From Cacajao melanocephalus (taxonomy: Eukaryota; Chordata; Mammalia; Primates; Pitheciidae), in the NCBI GenBank assembly GCA_963573385.1, contig CAUYLG010026920.1:185250-249249 (forward strand): a DNA stretch of 64,000 nucleotides. Direction: 5' to 3'. Positions 54,775-64,000 of this stretch are shown piece by piece. Under the pieces are notes generated by a model, which was not told the DNA's origin, did not search any database, and saw nothing but the letters and a program-made list of their open reading frames with translations. The first letter of the stretch is position 1; every line of letters begins with the position of its first letter. The position numbers were made by a program, and so were the translations under genes.

Positions 54775-55125
54775 TCACAGTTGTTTCCTCATATCTATGG
54801 GTTTTATACCCGCGGATTCAACTAACCTCAGATCAAAAATATTCGAGAGGAAGGAAAAGCAGTTGGACTGAACATGTAGAGTTTTAAACATTTTCTTGTT
54901 GTTCCTAAAAAATATGGTATTACTATTTACACAACATTTACATTGTATTAGGCATTAAAAGTAATCTAGAGGTGATTTAAAGTATCCAGAGGATATGTTT
55001 AGGTTACATGCAAATGCTACACTATTTTCTATAAAGAGACTTGAACGTCTTAGGATTTTGATATCTCAAGGAGTCCAGGACCCAATCTTTAATGGCTATT
55101 GAGGGAAAATTATATAAATCCAGCA
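54775..55125. mobile_element. Tigger/MER2-like DNA transposon fragment
   Basis: Contains atctatgggttttatacccg, cggattcaactaacctcaga, catttacattgtattaggca, agtaatctagaggtgattta and tttaggttacatgcaaatgc, a characteristic Tigger order. It ends just upstream of the TRIM remnant. Confidence 0.6.
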
Positions 55126-55252
55126 TATTTGCATTTAGTATGTCTAGGTTTGTACTAGAGATAAGTTATTAGGTAGATTGGACAGAGCACAAACAGACAA
55201 TAAAAATGGTTTACAAACGCTTTTTCCCTCTCACCAGAGCAAAACAAATAAA

Positions 55253-55434
55253 TGGCTGTGCTGGGAACAAGGCCAAGCTCCAATGAGCTGTCCTGAGTGC
55301 AGAGAAATCTCGGAGAAGCCCAACTTCAACTCCAATGTGGTCCTCAAGAAGCTGGTTTCCCTTGCCAGGCAGACCAGACCTCAGAATATCAATAGCTCAC
55401 ACAATATCTAAGATGGGCTGCTGAGGAATGCAGG
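55253..55434 (+). pseudogene. TRIM64-like exon 1, 5' truncated and missing the B-box
   Basis: The RING second half is readable from tgctgggaacaaggc. After NSSHNI comes TAA; five bases (taaga) later, in another frame, TGG GCT GCT GAG GAA TGC AGG encodes the exon end. Roughly 110 bases of B-box coding sequence are missing compared with TRIM64 as I recall it. Confidence 0.8.
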
Positions 55435-55970
55435 GTATGGGATGCCTCTAAGGCAGTTTGAAATCTACGGGATTGTGAATTAGAAAGATGAGGGCTTGTG
55501 ACAATGTTGGTCAAAATGCAGGTGGTGGAGGTGGTGATTATTTTACGAAAATCCCAAGATATAAATGTGTCCTTTCAATGTTGCTAATTTGACACTTTAA
55601 TCATAGCTGTGCTGAGCCTTCACCAAAGGAGGTTTTCTTAGAAACATTGTACAAATGTGTGGCATGGAGCTGTGGAGGAGGTGGCCAGCGCCAAGAACAC
55701 TGGCTTCTGCTGCAAGCTTGACCCCTTCAAAGCCAGGTTATACAAAAGCCAATTTCTCAGCAAATTTATGATCTTATCAGAAGAATCCCTTCCAAGTCTC
55801 TATTATGCTTCTATTACTTTTTATATTCAAAATGTTAATATGGAAAAATCTGACCACTCAACTCTAACTCAAAATTACAATTCTCTCAGCCAAATTCTTG
55901 TCTCATAGACAAAGGAATGAAATCTACAATAATATCTTTATTACTGCTAACCTTCTTTGTTATTTTACAG

Positions 55971-56066
55971 GAGAAACTTATAAAGGAAATGGATCCTTTG
56001 TGGAAAATCAGTCAAGAGACACAAAACAATTTAAATCGGGAAACTAGCAGAACTCATTCATTAGCG
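55971..56066 (+). pseudogene. TRIM64-like coiled-coil exon, 96 bp, intact
   Basis: Lies between tattttacag and gtaaga. Encodes EKLIKEMDPLWKISQETQNN and LNRETSRTHSLA with no stop. Confidence 0.88.
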
Positions 56067-56614
56067 GTAAGAATGAAAATGTTTCCTTTGTTTTTATGCA
56101 GATAAACATAATTTTGGCTTATAGTTTTTAGCTAAATTCAAACAACCAGTTAAAAGATAGTTGTTTCATCCTAAGAAAATGCAGTGATTTCAAATGATAT
56201 AACAGGAGTCACAAATAGGCCAACACAAACTAGCCCAAATACTTGTAGCATATAGGATAAACAGGGCATGGTATGTATCCTAGCTCAAATCTGAAGGTTG
56301 ATAGAAACCTTTTCAGGCACTGGAGATAAGACAACATTTCACTAAGTTTGGGTGTGAGGAAGAGAAAAGAAACATAATAGTATATAGAGTAAAAATGTAG
56401 TAAAGGTAAAAAAATATGCGTAATATGGTATATACCTACATGTTTTTAACATTTAGGAGAATCAGGCAAAGGAAAAACCTAAGAGAGAAGACTAATAGAG
56501 GAAATAACTGACTCAGTAAGTAACGTGAAGAAGTATAAAGAAAGAAGAACGAGGAGTCTTTAGAGGTTTTGATTTAAAAAAGGAGAATAGGAATATTAAA
56601 AATCAATGGTCAGA

Positions 56615-56809
56615 TGTTCCCCTCCCTGTGTCCGTGTGTTCTCACTGTTCAACACCGAATTATGAGTGAGAACATGCAGTGTTTGGTTTTCTGTTCTTGT
56701 GTCAGTTTGCTGAGAATGATGGTTTGTATATACCTATGTAACAAACGTTCATGATCTGCACATGTAGCCCAGAACTTAAAGTGTAATAAATAAAAACAAA
56801 AACAAAACA
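56615..56809. mobile_element. 5'-inverted (twin-primed) L1 insertion
   Basis: The left part (56,615 to about 56,727) is antisense L1: gagtgagaacatgcagtgtt, ctgagaatgatggttt. The right part is the sense L1 3' end: tatacctatgtaacaaacg, cagaacttaaagtgtaataa, A-rich tail. Identical 11-bp copies caatggtcaga flank it at 56,604 and 56,810. Confidence 0.92.
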
Positions 56810-56973
56810 CAATGGTCAGAAAGGAATAGCAAATATTGAAGAATTTTTGCAAGAGAGAGGCAGAAAGTTTATAAATTACTTGCATGATTAAACTCAAAAT
56901 ATAATTATCTGAAGCTTTCTGTTTTCTATTGAGAGTGAGGATGTGTAATCCTTTTAACTGAGTATCTCTGCAG

Positions 56974-57204
56974 GACTATGTGGCTTTATGGAAGGTGATG
57001 ATAAAAATTCAGTATCAAAAGATGCATCTATTTCTGCATGAGGAGGAGCAACTGCATCTGCAGGCACTGGACAGAGAAGCAGAACAGCTTTTTCAACAAC
57101 TACAAGACAGTGAACTGAGGATGACTCAACGTATAGAAAGGATGAAAGACATGTACAGAGAGCTGTGGGAGATGTGCCACATGCCTGATGTGGAGCGGCT
57201 CCAG
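56974..57204 (+). pseudogene. TRIM64-like coiled-coil exon, 231 bp, intact
   Basis: Lies between ctctgcag and gtgagg. Encodes DYVALWKVMIKIQYQKM, HEEEQLHLQALDREAEQLF, QQLQDSELRMTQ and MYRELWEMCHMPDVERLQ. All 77 codons are open; heptad-rich helix. Confidence 0.9.
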
Positions 57205-58860
57205 GTGAGGAGGAAGGGTCCATCCTCAGAGACAAGAAGCCTTTGCTAGGCAATGTTGCCAGGATGTGGAAATGTTACCTTCAATGCCACTACTCTCAGC
57301 TAAGTGACTAATGTTCCTTGATTTCCATCATTACATTTGTCCAGGCATTTATTTCTGCACATTCCAGTGATCATTGGGCAATGGTAATCTTTGCCATTTT
57401 AGTAGATAACAGGTCAAAATTCTCTTCAGTGTGATCAGGAATACTATCCACACAGAGAGATCCCCCAAATCAGCAGAACTCTAGGCCAGGGGAAAGTTAG
57501 CTGTAGCTTTGTTAGTAATACTTCATTTTTGTGCCCTAGTTCCTCCTCACTTTCTGATGTCCCAAAAAATAGTGATTTGCCAAAGACATTGAGGCTTTTC
57601 CCCTTGCTGAGGCAAGGTTTGTAAAAGTTACTCATCAGTGTCAGTGTACTCTGTTTCTCATGTGGTTCTCTGTTTTGTTTTAATTGTTGTAATGCATGGT
57701 CAGAACTTTTCTTGGAAATAAGATTAGGAGATGAGAGACATTGGGAAACTATATAACATAAGAGTAAATGTAAAAATATATCAGTGAGGTTTACAGGAGG
57801 AAATCTGTGCCCACAATGTCATTTTGAAATTAGCAATAAAGAACAGTTAATAATTGAGAGATACAGTTAATCATGAAATTATTATCAGATGCATTTTTTC
57901 TCTAGGTAGGTCTCTGAAGCAAATCAGAAGGAATGTAGTTGACCTGTTCAACACTTATAAAATGGTATGTGGCCTGATGCCTTAATCTATATTGTAAGAA
58001 AAGAATATATTTAAAATTCCATGGCAGAAGGCTCCATGTTTTCCTGAAAATATTTCTGTAGGCATTGACAAAAAGTGTGTTTTGTATAATGTTATTATTT
58101 AATGTAATTATTAGGATACATTTAATAATCCTACCACTGAATAACATAAAGTATTATAAATGGCCTAAGGAATAGGCAGGTTATTTATTAAAGAGGAAGT
58201 AGGGGGAACCACTAAATGAGGGAGAAAATGCTTGTCTATTAGTATGTCAGAATATGGAAAACCAAACAGTAAATTTCCATAATTATGCATTAGATTGGCA
58301 AAATTTCATTATTTAAATCTATCTCATAATAACCAATGGTTTCTTAGGTTGCATTTCCAAAAAAACAGTGACAAAGGAAAAGATTTGGGTTTCAGTGACT
58401 TTCTCCAGATAACCTACACCAGAAGTATCTTGTATATCTCTATATTAAGAGAGAACACTTGTCTTTTTATACTTACTTCTTCGTATATTTGCATATCATA
58501 CTGTGCAGTAACTTCTGACCACAGGACATTAATACTATTCGTCTTTGATACTGTACAATGGAGTCAGTGTTGCACATAGTAGACACAAAAGTAGAAAGAA
58601 ACATTTATTCATTATAGTAATAACTATAATGTACTAATAAGTAGAAGGGGGATAAAGGTTCACAGAACATTATTTATTGGCAATTTGGATGCTACGAGTA
58701 CTAATCATAGACATGGAAACTAAGGCTTACTTTTAGAAAGTTTTAAGTGATTAAAAATCTTAAATGTTTGCCTATATAACAACAACTTCTGGTGCTCTTC
58801 TGTGTGTGTGCATGTGTGTGTGTACATCTATTGTAATATGAGTCTCCAGAAGGTTGACTT
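57205..58860. other. Sequence after the last TRIM-like exon; no SPRY exon
   Basis: I looked for the 23-bp exon and the WGVQ/FTSGKHYWEV-type SPRY motifs that should follow and did not see them. A TG-rich patch lies at 58,799-58,828. Confidence 0.5.
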
Positions 58861-60060
58861 TTTAGCTTTTGTATGCCTGAAAAAGGACTTTATTTTTCTT
58901 AGAAGAAAGTGTTGTTTTTGAAAGATTTTTTTGAGTATATAATTCTAGATTGATAATTTTTTCTTTATTATTATTTCAAACATATTTTCAACTTTTAGTC
59001 ACTTGTACGTTTCCTGGTAAGAAATTGATGGACATATTTTTCCCTCTTTTCCTGATCATTACTTCTTTCATCCTTTCATTCTTCTACTATCTTCCTTCTT
59101 CTTTCCTTTTTTTCTCTTTCTCTCCCTTGAGCCTGTCTGCTCTTTTTCTTCTCTCTCTCTCCCTTTCTCCTTCCTTCCCTTGCTCCCTCCCTGCCCCCTC
59201 CCTCTCTCCCTCTTTCTTGCTTTCTTTCTTTTCTCTCTTCCTTCTTTTCTCTTTCTCTGTTTCTCTTTCTGCCTTTCTACCTTCCTGACTTCCTTCTTTT
59301 CTTCCTTTTTCTTATCTTTTTTGTTGTTGTTTTCTTTGTTGATTTTCTCTTTGTCACTGATTTTGAGCTATTAGATTATGATGGATATTGCTATAGGTTT
59401 AAATTAATTTCTTTCTTCCTTTTGGGTTCATCAAACTTCTTGGATATGTAAATTTTTTGTTAAAAATCTGTACAATTTTTGACCATTACTATCTGAACTT
59501 TTTTTCTGTATTGAGGGTTTTTTTTTAACCTTTGAGTAATTAAATTACACACATATTGGGCCACTTGAAGTCATCTATGTCTGACTGATACATTGATCAT
59601 AGGCTAAAATTCTCCCTTCTCTCTCTTTCATTTTGTGGTTTTAAATGCTTTGTCTTCAGGATTGCTAATCTAAGCTGATGCAAGTCTGATCTGCTGCTAA
59701 TCCCAGACAATGTAGTGCTCACTTCAGAGGTTGTATATTTTATCTCTATTATACAAATTTGTCTGTCATTGTCTATCATATATTTACTTACTTCATCTGA
59801 ATACATAAAATATGGTTATTTTAAATGTTGTAATGTCCTTGTCTGCTAATTCTAAAAGTTGTGTCAGTTCTGGTTCATTTTTTATTGATTACTTTTTTAT
59901 TTTTATGAGTATCATTTTGCTACTTATTTGCATTTTTATTTTTATTTTATTATAGACATAGTAAATTTTTAAACTGCCATTGTGTATTTTTGTTTTTCTA
60001 ATAATATTTTTGAATGCTATTTGAGAGCACTGTTAAGATTTTTAGAAATACTTTTATCTC
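58860..60060 (-). mobile_element. Old L1 (L1M/HAL1-like) antisense, split by a pyrimidine tract
   Basis: Decayed antisense L1: ttgagtatataattctagat, gggttcatcaaacttcttgg, ttaaatgctttgtcttcagg and tgtccttgtctgctaattct are in the usual order. The CT-rich tract at 59,050-59,345 interrupts it. Confidence 0.55.
59050..59345 (+). repeat. Long CT-rich low-complexity tract
   Basis: About 300 bases dominated by C/T with irregular CTTT, CCTT and CTCC units. The serine/leucine/phenylalanine-rich frames here are artefacts of composition. Confidence 0.9.
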
Positions 60061-60117
60061 TTTTGATCTTTGAGAATTTGTTAACCTGGACTGTGATAAG
60101 GTTGAACAAAGTATGAC

Positions 60118-60300
60118 TGTGAGGGGAACATCACACACCGGGACCTGTCAGAGGGTGGGGGCAAGGGGAGAGACAGCATTAGGAGAAATACCTAATGTAT
60201 ATGATGGGTTGATGGGTGCAGCAGACCACCATGACACATGCATACCTATGTAACAAACCTGCACTTTCTGCACATGTATCCCAGAACTTAAAGTATAATT
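60118..60300 (+). mobile_element. L1PA-type 3' end, truncated
   Basis: Matches young primate L1 3' UTR: ggggaacatcacacaccggg, acctgtcagagggtgggggc, ggagaaatacctaatgtat, ctgcacatgtatcccagaac, short A-rich tail. Confidence 0.9.
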
Positions 60301-60304
60301 TTAA

Positions 60305-61150
60305 AAAGGAAAATAAAAAGGGCAAAGGATATAAACAGACACTTCTCAAAAGAAAACATACAAATGGCCAATAAGCATATGAAAAAATGCTCATAATCAG
60401 TAATCATCGGAGAAATGCAAACCAAAACCACAACGAGATACTGTCTCACATAAGTTAGAATGACTATTATTAAAACATTACATAATAACAGATGCTGGTG
60501 AAAGGGAACACTTCCACACTGTTGATGGGAATGTAGGTTAGTTCAGTAACTGTGAAAAGCAGTTTGGAGATTTCTTAGATAACTTAAAACAGAGTTACCA
60601 TTTGTCCCAGCTATCTCATTACTGAGTATATAGCCAAAAGAAAATAAAACATTCTGTCAGAAAGACCATACACTTGTATGTTTTTACAGTACTATTCACA
60701 ACAGCAAATACAGAGAATCCACCTATTTGTCCATCAAAGGTGAACTGGTTAAAGAAAATGTGGCACACATACAGCATAGAATATTATGCAGCCACAGATA
60801 GAGCCAAATTACATCCTTCGCAGTAACATGAATGCAGCTGGAGGCCATTGTCCTAAGAGAATTAACACAGGAACAGAAAACCAAACACCACGTTTTTACT
60901 TATACGTGGCATCTAAGCATTGGTACACATAGATGTAAATACGGAAATAATAAATACTGGGGACTACTTGGAGGAGAGCAAGAAAGGAAGGCATGGTCTG
61001 AAAAACTCTCTTTTGGAAACTAGGCTCACTGTCTGTGTGATGAAATCACTCATACCCAAAACCTCAGCATCATGCAATATACACATGCAAAGAAGCTGCT
61101 CATTTACTCCCTGAATCTGAAATAAAAGTTGAAATTATAAAATGTAAAAA
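60305..61150 (+). mobile_element. Second L1 3' fragment, sense
   Basis: ORF2 C-terminal and 3' UTR sequence: aaaggatataaacagacact, caaatggccaataagcatat, gaatattatgcagccacaga, ctgaataaaagttgaa-like end. It adjoins the previous L1 tail directly, so two elements sit head to tail. Confidence 0.85.
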
Positions 61151-61279
61151 TTAAAAAATAAAATAAAGAACAAATTATATATATACAAAAAATCATGATG
61201 AATCTCAAAAACATATTAAATGACCCAAAAGATTATATATGGAATGATTACATATGTAATATTCATTAAAAGCCAAAAC

Positions 61280-61605
61280 CCTATACACACGTCAGGTGGG
61301 GTGCCTCACACCTGTAATCCCAGGAATTCAGGAGGCCAAGATAGGAGGATCACTTAAGCCCAGGAGTGTGAGATCAGCTTGGGAAAGAGTGAGACCCTGT
61401 CTGTCTCTACAAGACATTAAAAACTGGCTGGGTGCGGTGTTGTTTGCCTGTAGGACTAGCTATGCAGAAGGATGAGGAGGGAAGATTGCTTGAGCCCAGG
61501 AGGTTGAGGCTACAGTGAGGTGTGATAGTGCCACTGCATTTCATCATGGGCAAACATAGCTAGACCCTTCTTTAGAAAGCAATCACGAAAATAACAAAAA
61601 CAAAA
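61280..61605 (+). mobile_element. Older Alu (AluJ-like), sense
   Basis: Full dimer, diverged: gtcaggtggggtgcctcaca, ggaggccaagataggaggat, gactagctatgcagaaggat, ending in an A-rich tail. Confidence 0.88.
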
Positions 61606-61849
61606 ATCCTCCAGACAAAACACAGAGCAGTGGTTGCTTGAAGACAGGGAAGTGAGTAGAGACTGATTGTGAAAGGTGAGGAAAGATATTTTTGGAAGAA
61701 TGAAAGTGTTCTAAAAGTGGATACAGTGATTGAGCACAAAATGAATTTATTAGCAATTTATTAAAGACATTAAACCATACACAGTAAGTAAATTTTATGG
61801 TATGTAAATTATACCTCAATTTAGCTGATAAAATAATTGAGGATCTCCA

Positions 61850-62630
61850 CAGGCTTTTGTTGATGTGGGTTTTTTAATGTAAAGATATGCCATATTAGAA
61901 ATTAAAACTGAAAAATAATTAAATATACATTTATGAATAATTTAATCATAAAACCATAATTGGTAAAGTAATATTTCTATGGAAAAAAGTATACTTTCCA
62001 AAACCATAAAATAAACCAAAGGGTGGCTTTGATTACATGTTTACAAATCCCATTAACATCTGGCTTAATAGAAGCCAGACATTCTCACATCTGCATTCTC
62101 ACATGTGCTTCTCCATTCACTCTTTTACGATATTACATGTCATGTAGCCCCTGGGAAAATCTCCTGTACACTCTTGGGATAATAAAATTTCAAAGAGCAA
62201 TTAATGTCTAAACATTAGTATAAAAACAGTTTTGACTTCATGCACCCTAAAAGTATTCACAGCCACACACTGTGAATCCCTGTAGTAAGGGCCCATTTCC
62301 TGATCACCAACTGGTTGTAAGGCTGGGGTGAGGAAGGAAACTGTCTAAAACTAGGGCTGCCTGGGACCCAGGACATTGGGTCTATATCTTGTTCCTTGAG
62401 CTCCTAGACCCTGAAAACCAAGCGTGGGGCACAGTAGCCTTCCCATGGTGCTGTGATTGTATGGGCAAAAGAGGATGCATTTCCTAGCACTCTTTTCACC
62501 CATCACAAACCAAAAGAAGCTATAGTGGCAAGTTTACATTCTGGATTTCTATTTTTATGCTTTTTCAATTATATTTTTAAAAATTGCCCATCCTTGTACA
62601 ACCTAAACATATCATCTTTTATGAACATTG
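61850..62630. other. Intergenic sequence, nothing recognised
   Basis: No exon or confident repeat. The stretch 62,240-62,450 is somewhat GC-richer than its surroundings. Confidence 0.4.
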
Positions 62631-62637
62631 GTCTAAA

Positions 62638-62815
62638 TCAGAGATTCTCAAAGTATGGTTCAGGGACCAGCAGCAGCCTCTTATAAGTTGCCTAAAACTC
62701 AAACTCTCTGATCACACGCGAGATCTACTGAATCAAGAATACCATGGCTAAGCCGCAGCAGTCTGTGGCCTCAGAAGCTTTTCAGGTAATACTGATGCAC
62801 CAATTAGGCTAACTC
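62638..62815 (+). mobile_element. MER5-like (hAT-Charlie) DNA transposon fragment
   Basis: Order fits MER5A: gagattctcaaagtatggtt, cagggaccagcagcagcctc, gagatctactgaatcaagaa, aggtaatactgatgcacc. Confidence 0.7.
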
Positions 62816-62829
62816 ATCAGCCTGGCTGT

Positions 62830-63425
62830 TAATCTGAGAAGGCTGCCTTCTCAGAAAGGAAACACAGCACAGCTGGTAATGAAAACTTTAGCGCACTCCC
62901 ATCTCCTCCTCTTCCTGGATCTGGACAGTGTGAGCAGATACAAAGCATCAGATCCTGGAGGTGGGGCAAGCAGGTTAAGACAACGGAGGTCCCTTGAAGA
63001 GAAGCACCAATTGGAAGGTAAGAAAAGTGAGCTGCATGAACTAGGCTACCAGGCTTCTGGTTACTGTTTGCTTTTCTTTCTCCATAGTTTTCACGGAGCC
63101 TTTAATAAAGCCTTTAACCAAAGGTCCAGTCTCATCTCTTCCCTATGTTTTAGAATAAATTGAAGCAGGGTTCAACAAGCATATTAATGAGGAAAAGCCC
63201 CATTTGTGGTCACTTTGATGGTGGCAGTGGTTATCCAGAAAGTTTTAAAAGGAATAGAACTGGAATGAGAACCACTCTCTCCACCTGGAGACCCCCCCTC
63301 CTGAGTGCCTTAACAGGTTCTGGACTTTACTTACATTGAAAAGTTTTGTTATTGTTCATTCAAAACCCTATTGATATTATACAGATACCTGTCTACTTTT
63401 ATTCTCCCAATACAACTGTGCACAT
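62830..63425. other. Intergenic sequence, nothing recognised
   Basis: A 94-codon open stretch at 62,879-63,163 lacks any motif I know and has no splice or promoter support. Confidence 0.4.
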
Positions 63426-63429
63426 ATAT

Positions 63430-63605
63430 TTTTGCTACTTTTTTTCTTTTTTCTTTTTTTTTGAAAGAAAGAAAAAGAGAGAAAAGAAGAACTAGTGAAA
63501 GAAATAATAATAATAAAAAAGAATGTTAAGAGAGAAAGAAAGAGGAAGAAAAAGAGGGAGAGAGAACGGGATTCCTGTTCTATTGCCCAGGCTAGAATGC
63601 AGTCT
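63430..63605 (-). mobile_element. Alu stub with pyrimidine/purine low-complexity arm
   Basis: T-rich run (63,438-63,463), then a purine run of about 105 bases, then about 37 bases of Alu 5' region (ctattgcccaggctagaatg) that stops abruptly. Confidence 0.65.
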
Positions 63606-63769
63606 AAAAATGGGTATTAAAAACCTCTTTTATGCCAATAATTGTGCTTAACAATGGAGAAAGGAAGGAATAAGAGATGAAAATAACAAACAAGCAGCCA
63701 ACCAATATTTTATTTAAACCTGTGAAATGCTATGCAATTGCTGAGGAGTGATTTACTTCCAATTATGTG

Positions 63770-64000
63770 GTCACTTGTAAAATAGGTGTAATGTGATAAT
63801 GAGAAAAATGTGTGTTTTCTGGATTTGGGGTGGAGAGTTCTGTAAATATTTGTTAAGTTTACTTGTTCCAGGTCTGAGTTCAAGTCCTGGATATCCTTGT
63901 TAATTTTCTATCTCGTTGATCTGTCTAATATTGACAGTGTAATATTAAAGTCTCCCACTATTATTGTGTGCGAGTCTAAGTCTCTTTGTAAGTCATTAAG
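63770..64000 (-). mobile_element. L1 ORF2 fragment, antisense, runs off the window
   Basis: Reverse L1 ORF2: ctgtaaatatttgttaagtt, ttcaagtcctggatatcctt, atctgtctaatattgacagt, aatattaaagtctcccacta. Confidence 0.85.

Larger units (their letters stand above)
55253..57204 (+). pseudogene. TRIM64-family gene remnant (RING half, coiled-coil exons)
   Basis: TRIM64-type proteins are RING/B-box/coiled-coil/SPRY putative E3 ligases in a primate-expanded cluster on chromosome 11. Three exons are recognisable. The first, 55,253-55,434, carries CPECREISEKPNFNSNVVLK and LARQTRPQNINSSHNI, hits a stop, then resumes with AAEECR before a donor. The second, 55,971-56,066, is 96 bp (EKLIKEMDPLWKISQETQ...). The third, 56,974-57,204, is 231 bp (DYVALWKVMIKIQYQKMH to MPDVERLQ). 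The 96/231 sizes are usual for the family. The RING start and B-box are lost, and no 23-bp or SPRY exon was found. So this is a pseudogene, same strand as and 7 kb behind the FOLH1-like gene. TRIM64, TRIM64B and TRIM64C relatives fit best; the exact parent is not resolved. Confidence 0.85.

Noticed and set aside
55657..55908. 83-codon frame between TRIM-like exons
   Set aside because: Lies in the intron, does not match TRIM B-box or coiled coil, and lacks splice signals.
55253..57204. Functional TRIM gene or TRIM77
   Set aside because: RING start, B-box and SPRY are missing, and the residues resemble TRIM64 rather than the other TRIM types I know.
58950..59374. Ser/Leu/Phe-rich 112- and 64-codon frames
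   Set aside because: Composition artefact of the CT-rich tract inside an old L1.
62879..63163. 94-codon open frame
   Set aside because: No known motif and no splice or promoter support.

Overview
The window is nuclear DNA of a catarrhine primate, most likely human. It is AT-rich and intron-dominated, and it is crowded with Alu, L1, MIR, L2, MaLR/ERV LTR and Tigger-type repeats. No prokaryotic or organellar signal is present.

Positions 1-48,460 hold the 3' three quarters of a glutamate carboxypeptidase II (PSMA/FOLH1) family gene on the + strand. Fifteen exons, matching exons 5-19 of the 19-exon FOLH1 gene, can be placed to the base. All have AG acceptors and GT donors. Joined, they give an uninterrupted 579-codon frame matching PSMA residues 172-750 with no insertion or deletion, then a TAA stop and an AATAAA signal. 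All five zinc ligands, the catalytic Glu and the main glutamate-pocket residues I could check are kept. About 27 residues differ from human PSMA as I recall it, including Tyr at 475 and Ser at 548. That points to the paralogue FOLH1B at 11q14.3 rather than FOLH1 itself. Exons 1-4 are not in the window.

The introns carry the repeats. The largest is a nearly full-length, dead, sense-oriented L1 of about 6.6 kb in intron 13. Others include a polypyrimidine tract in intron 12, a facing CA/TG dinucleotide pair just after the exon 17 donor, a solo MaLR LTR with target-site duplications in intron 15, and many Alus.

From 48.5 to 55.2 kb is a spacer with Alus, MIR, L2 and Tigger pieces and a GC-richer stretch I cannot explain. 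At 55.25-57.2 kb lies a same-strand remnant of a TRIM64-type gene. The second half of the RING exon is present, the B-box is deleted, the 96-bp and 231-bp coiled-coil exons are intact, and no SPRY exon is seen. A 5'-inverted (twin-primed) L1 with clear target-site duplications sits in its intron. From 57.2 to 64 kb there are only L1 pieces, an old Alu, a MER5-like element and low-complexity tracts.

I see no operon-like or novel multi-gene system. The points of interest are the open reading frame of the FOLH1 paralogue, its changed active-site and surface residues, and the structure of the TRIM remnant.
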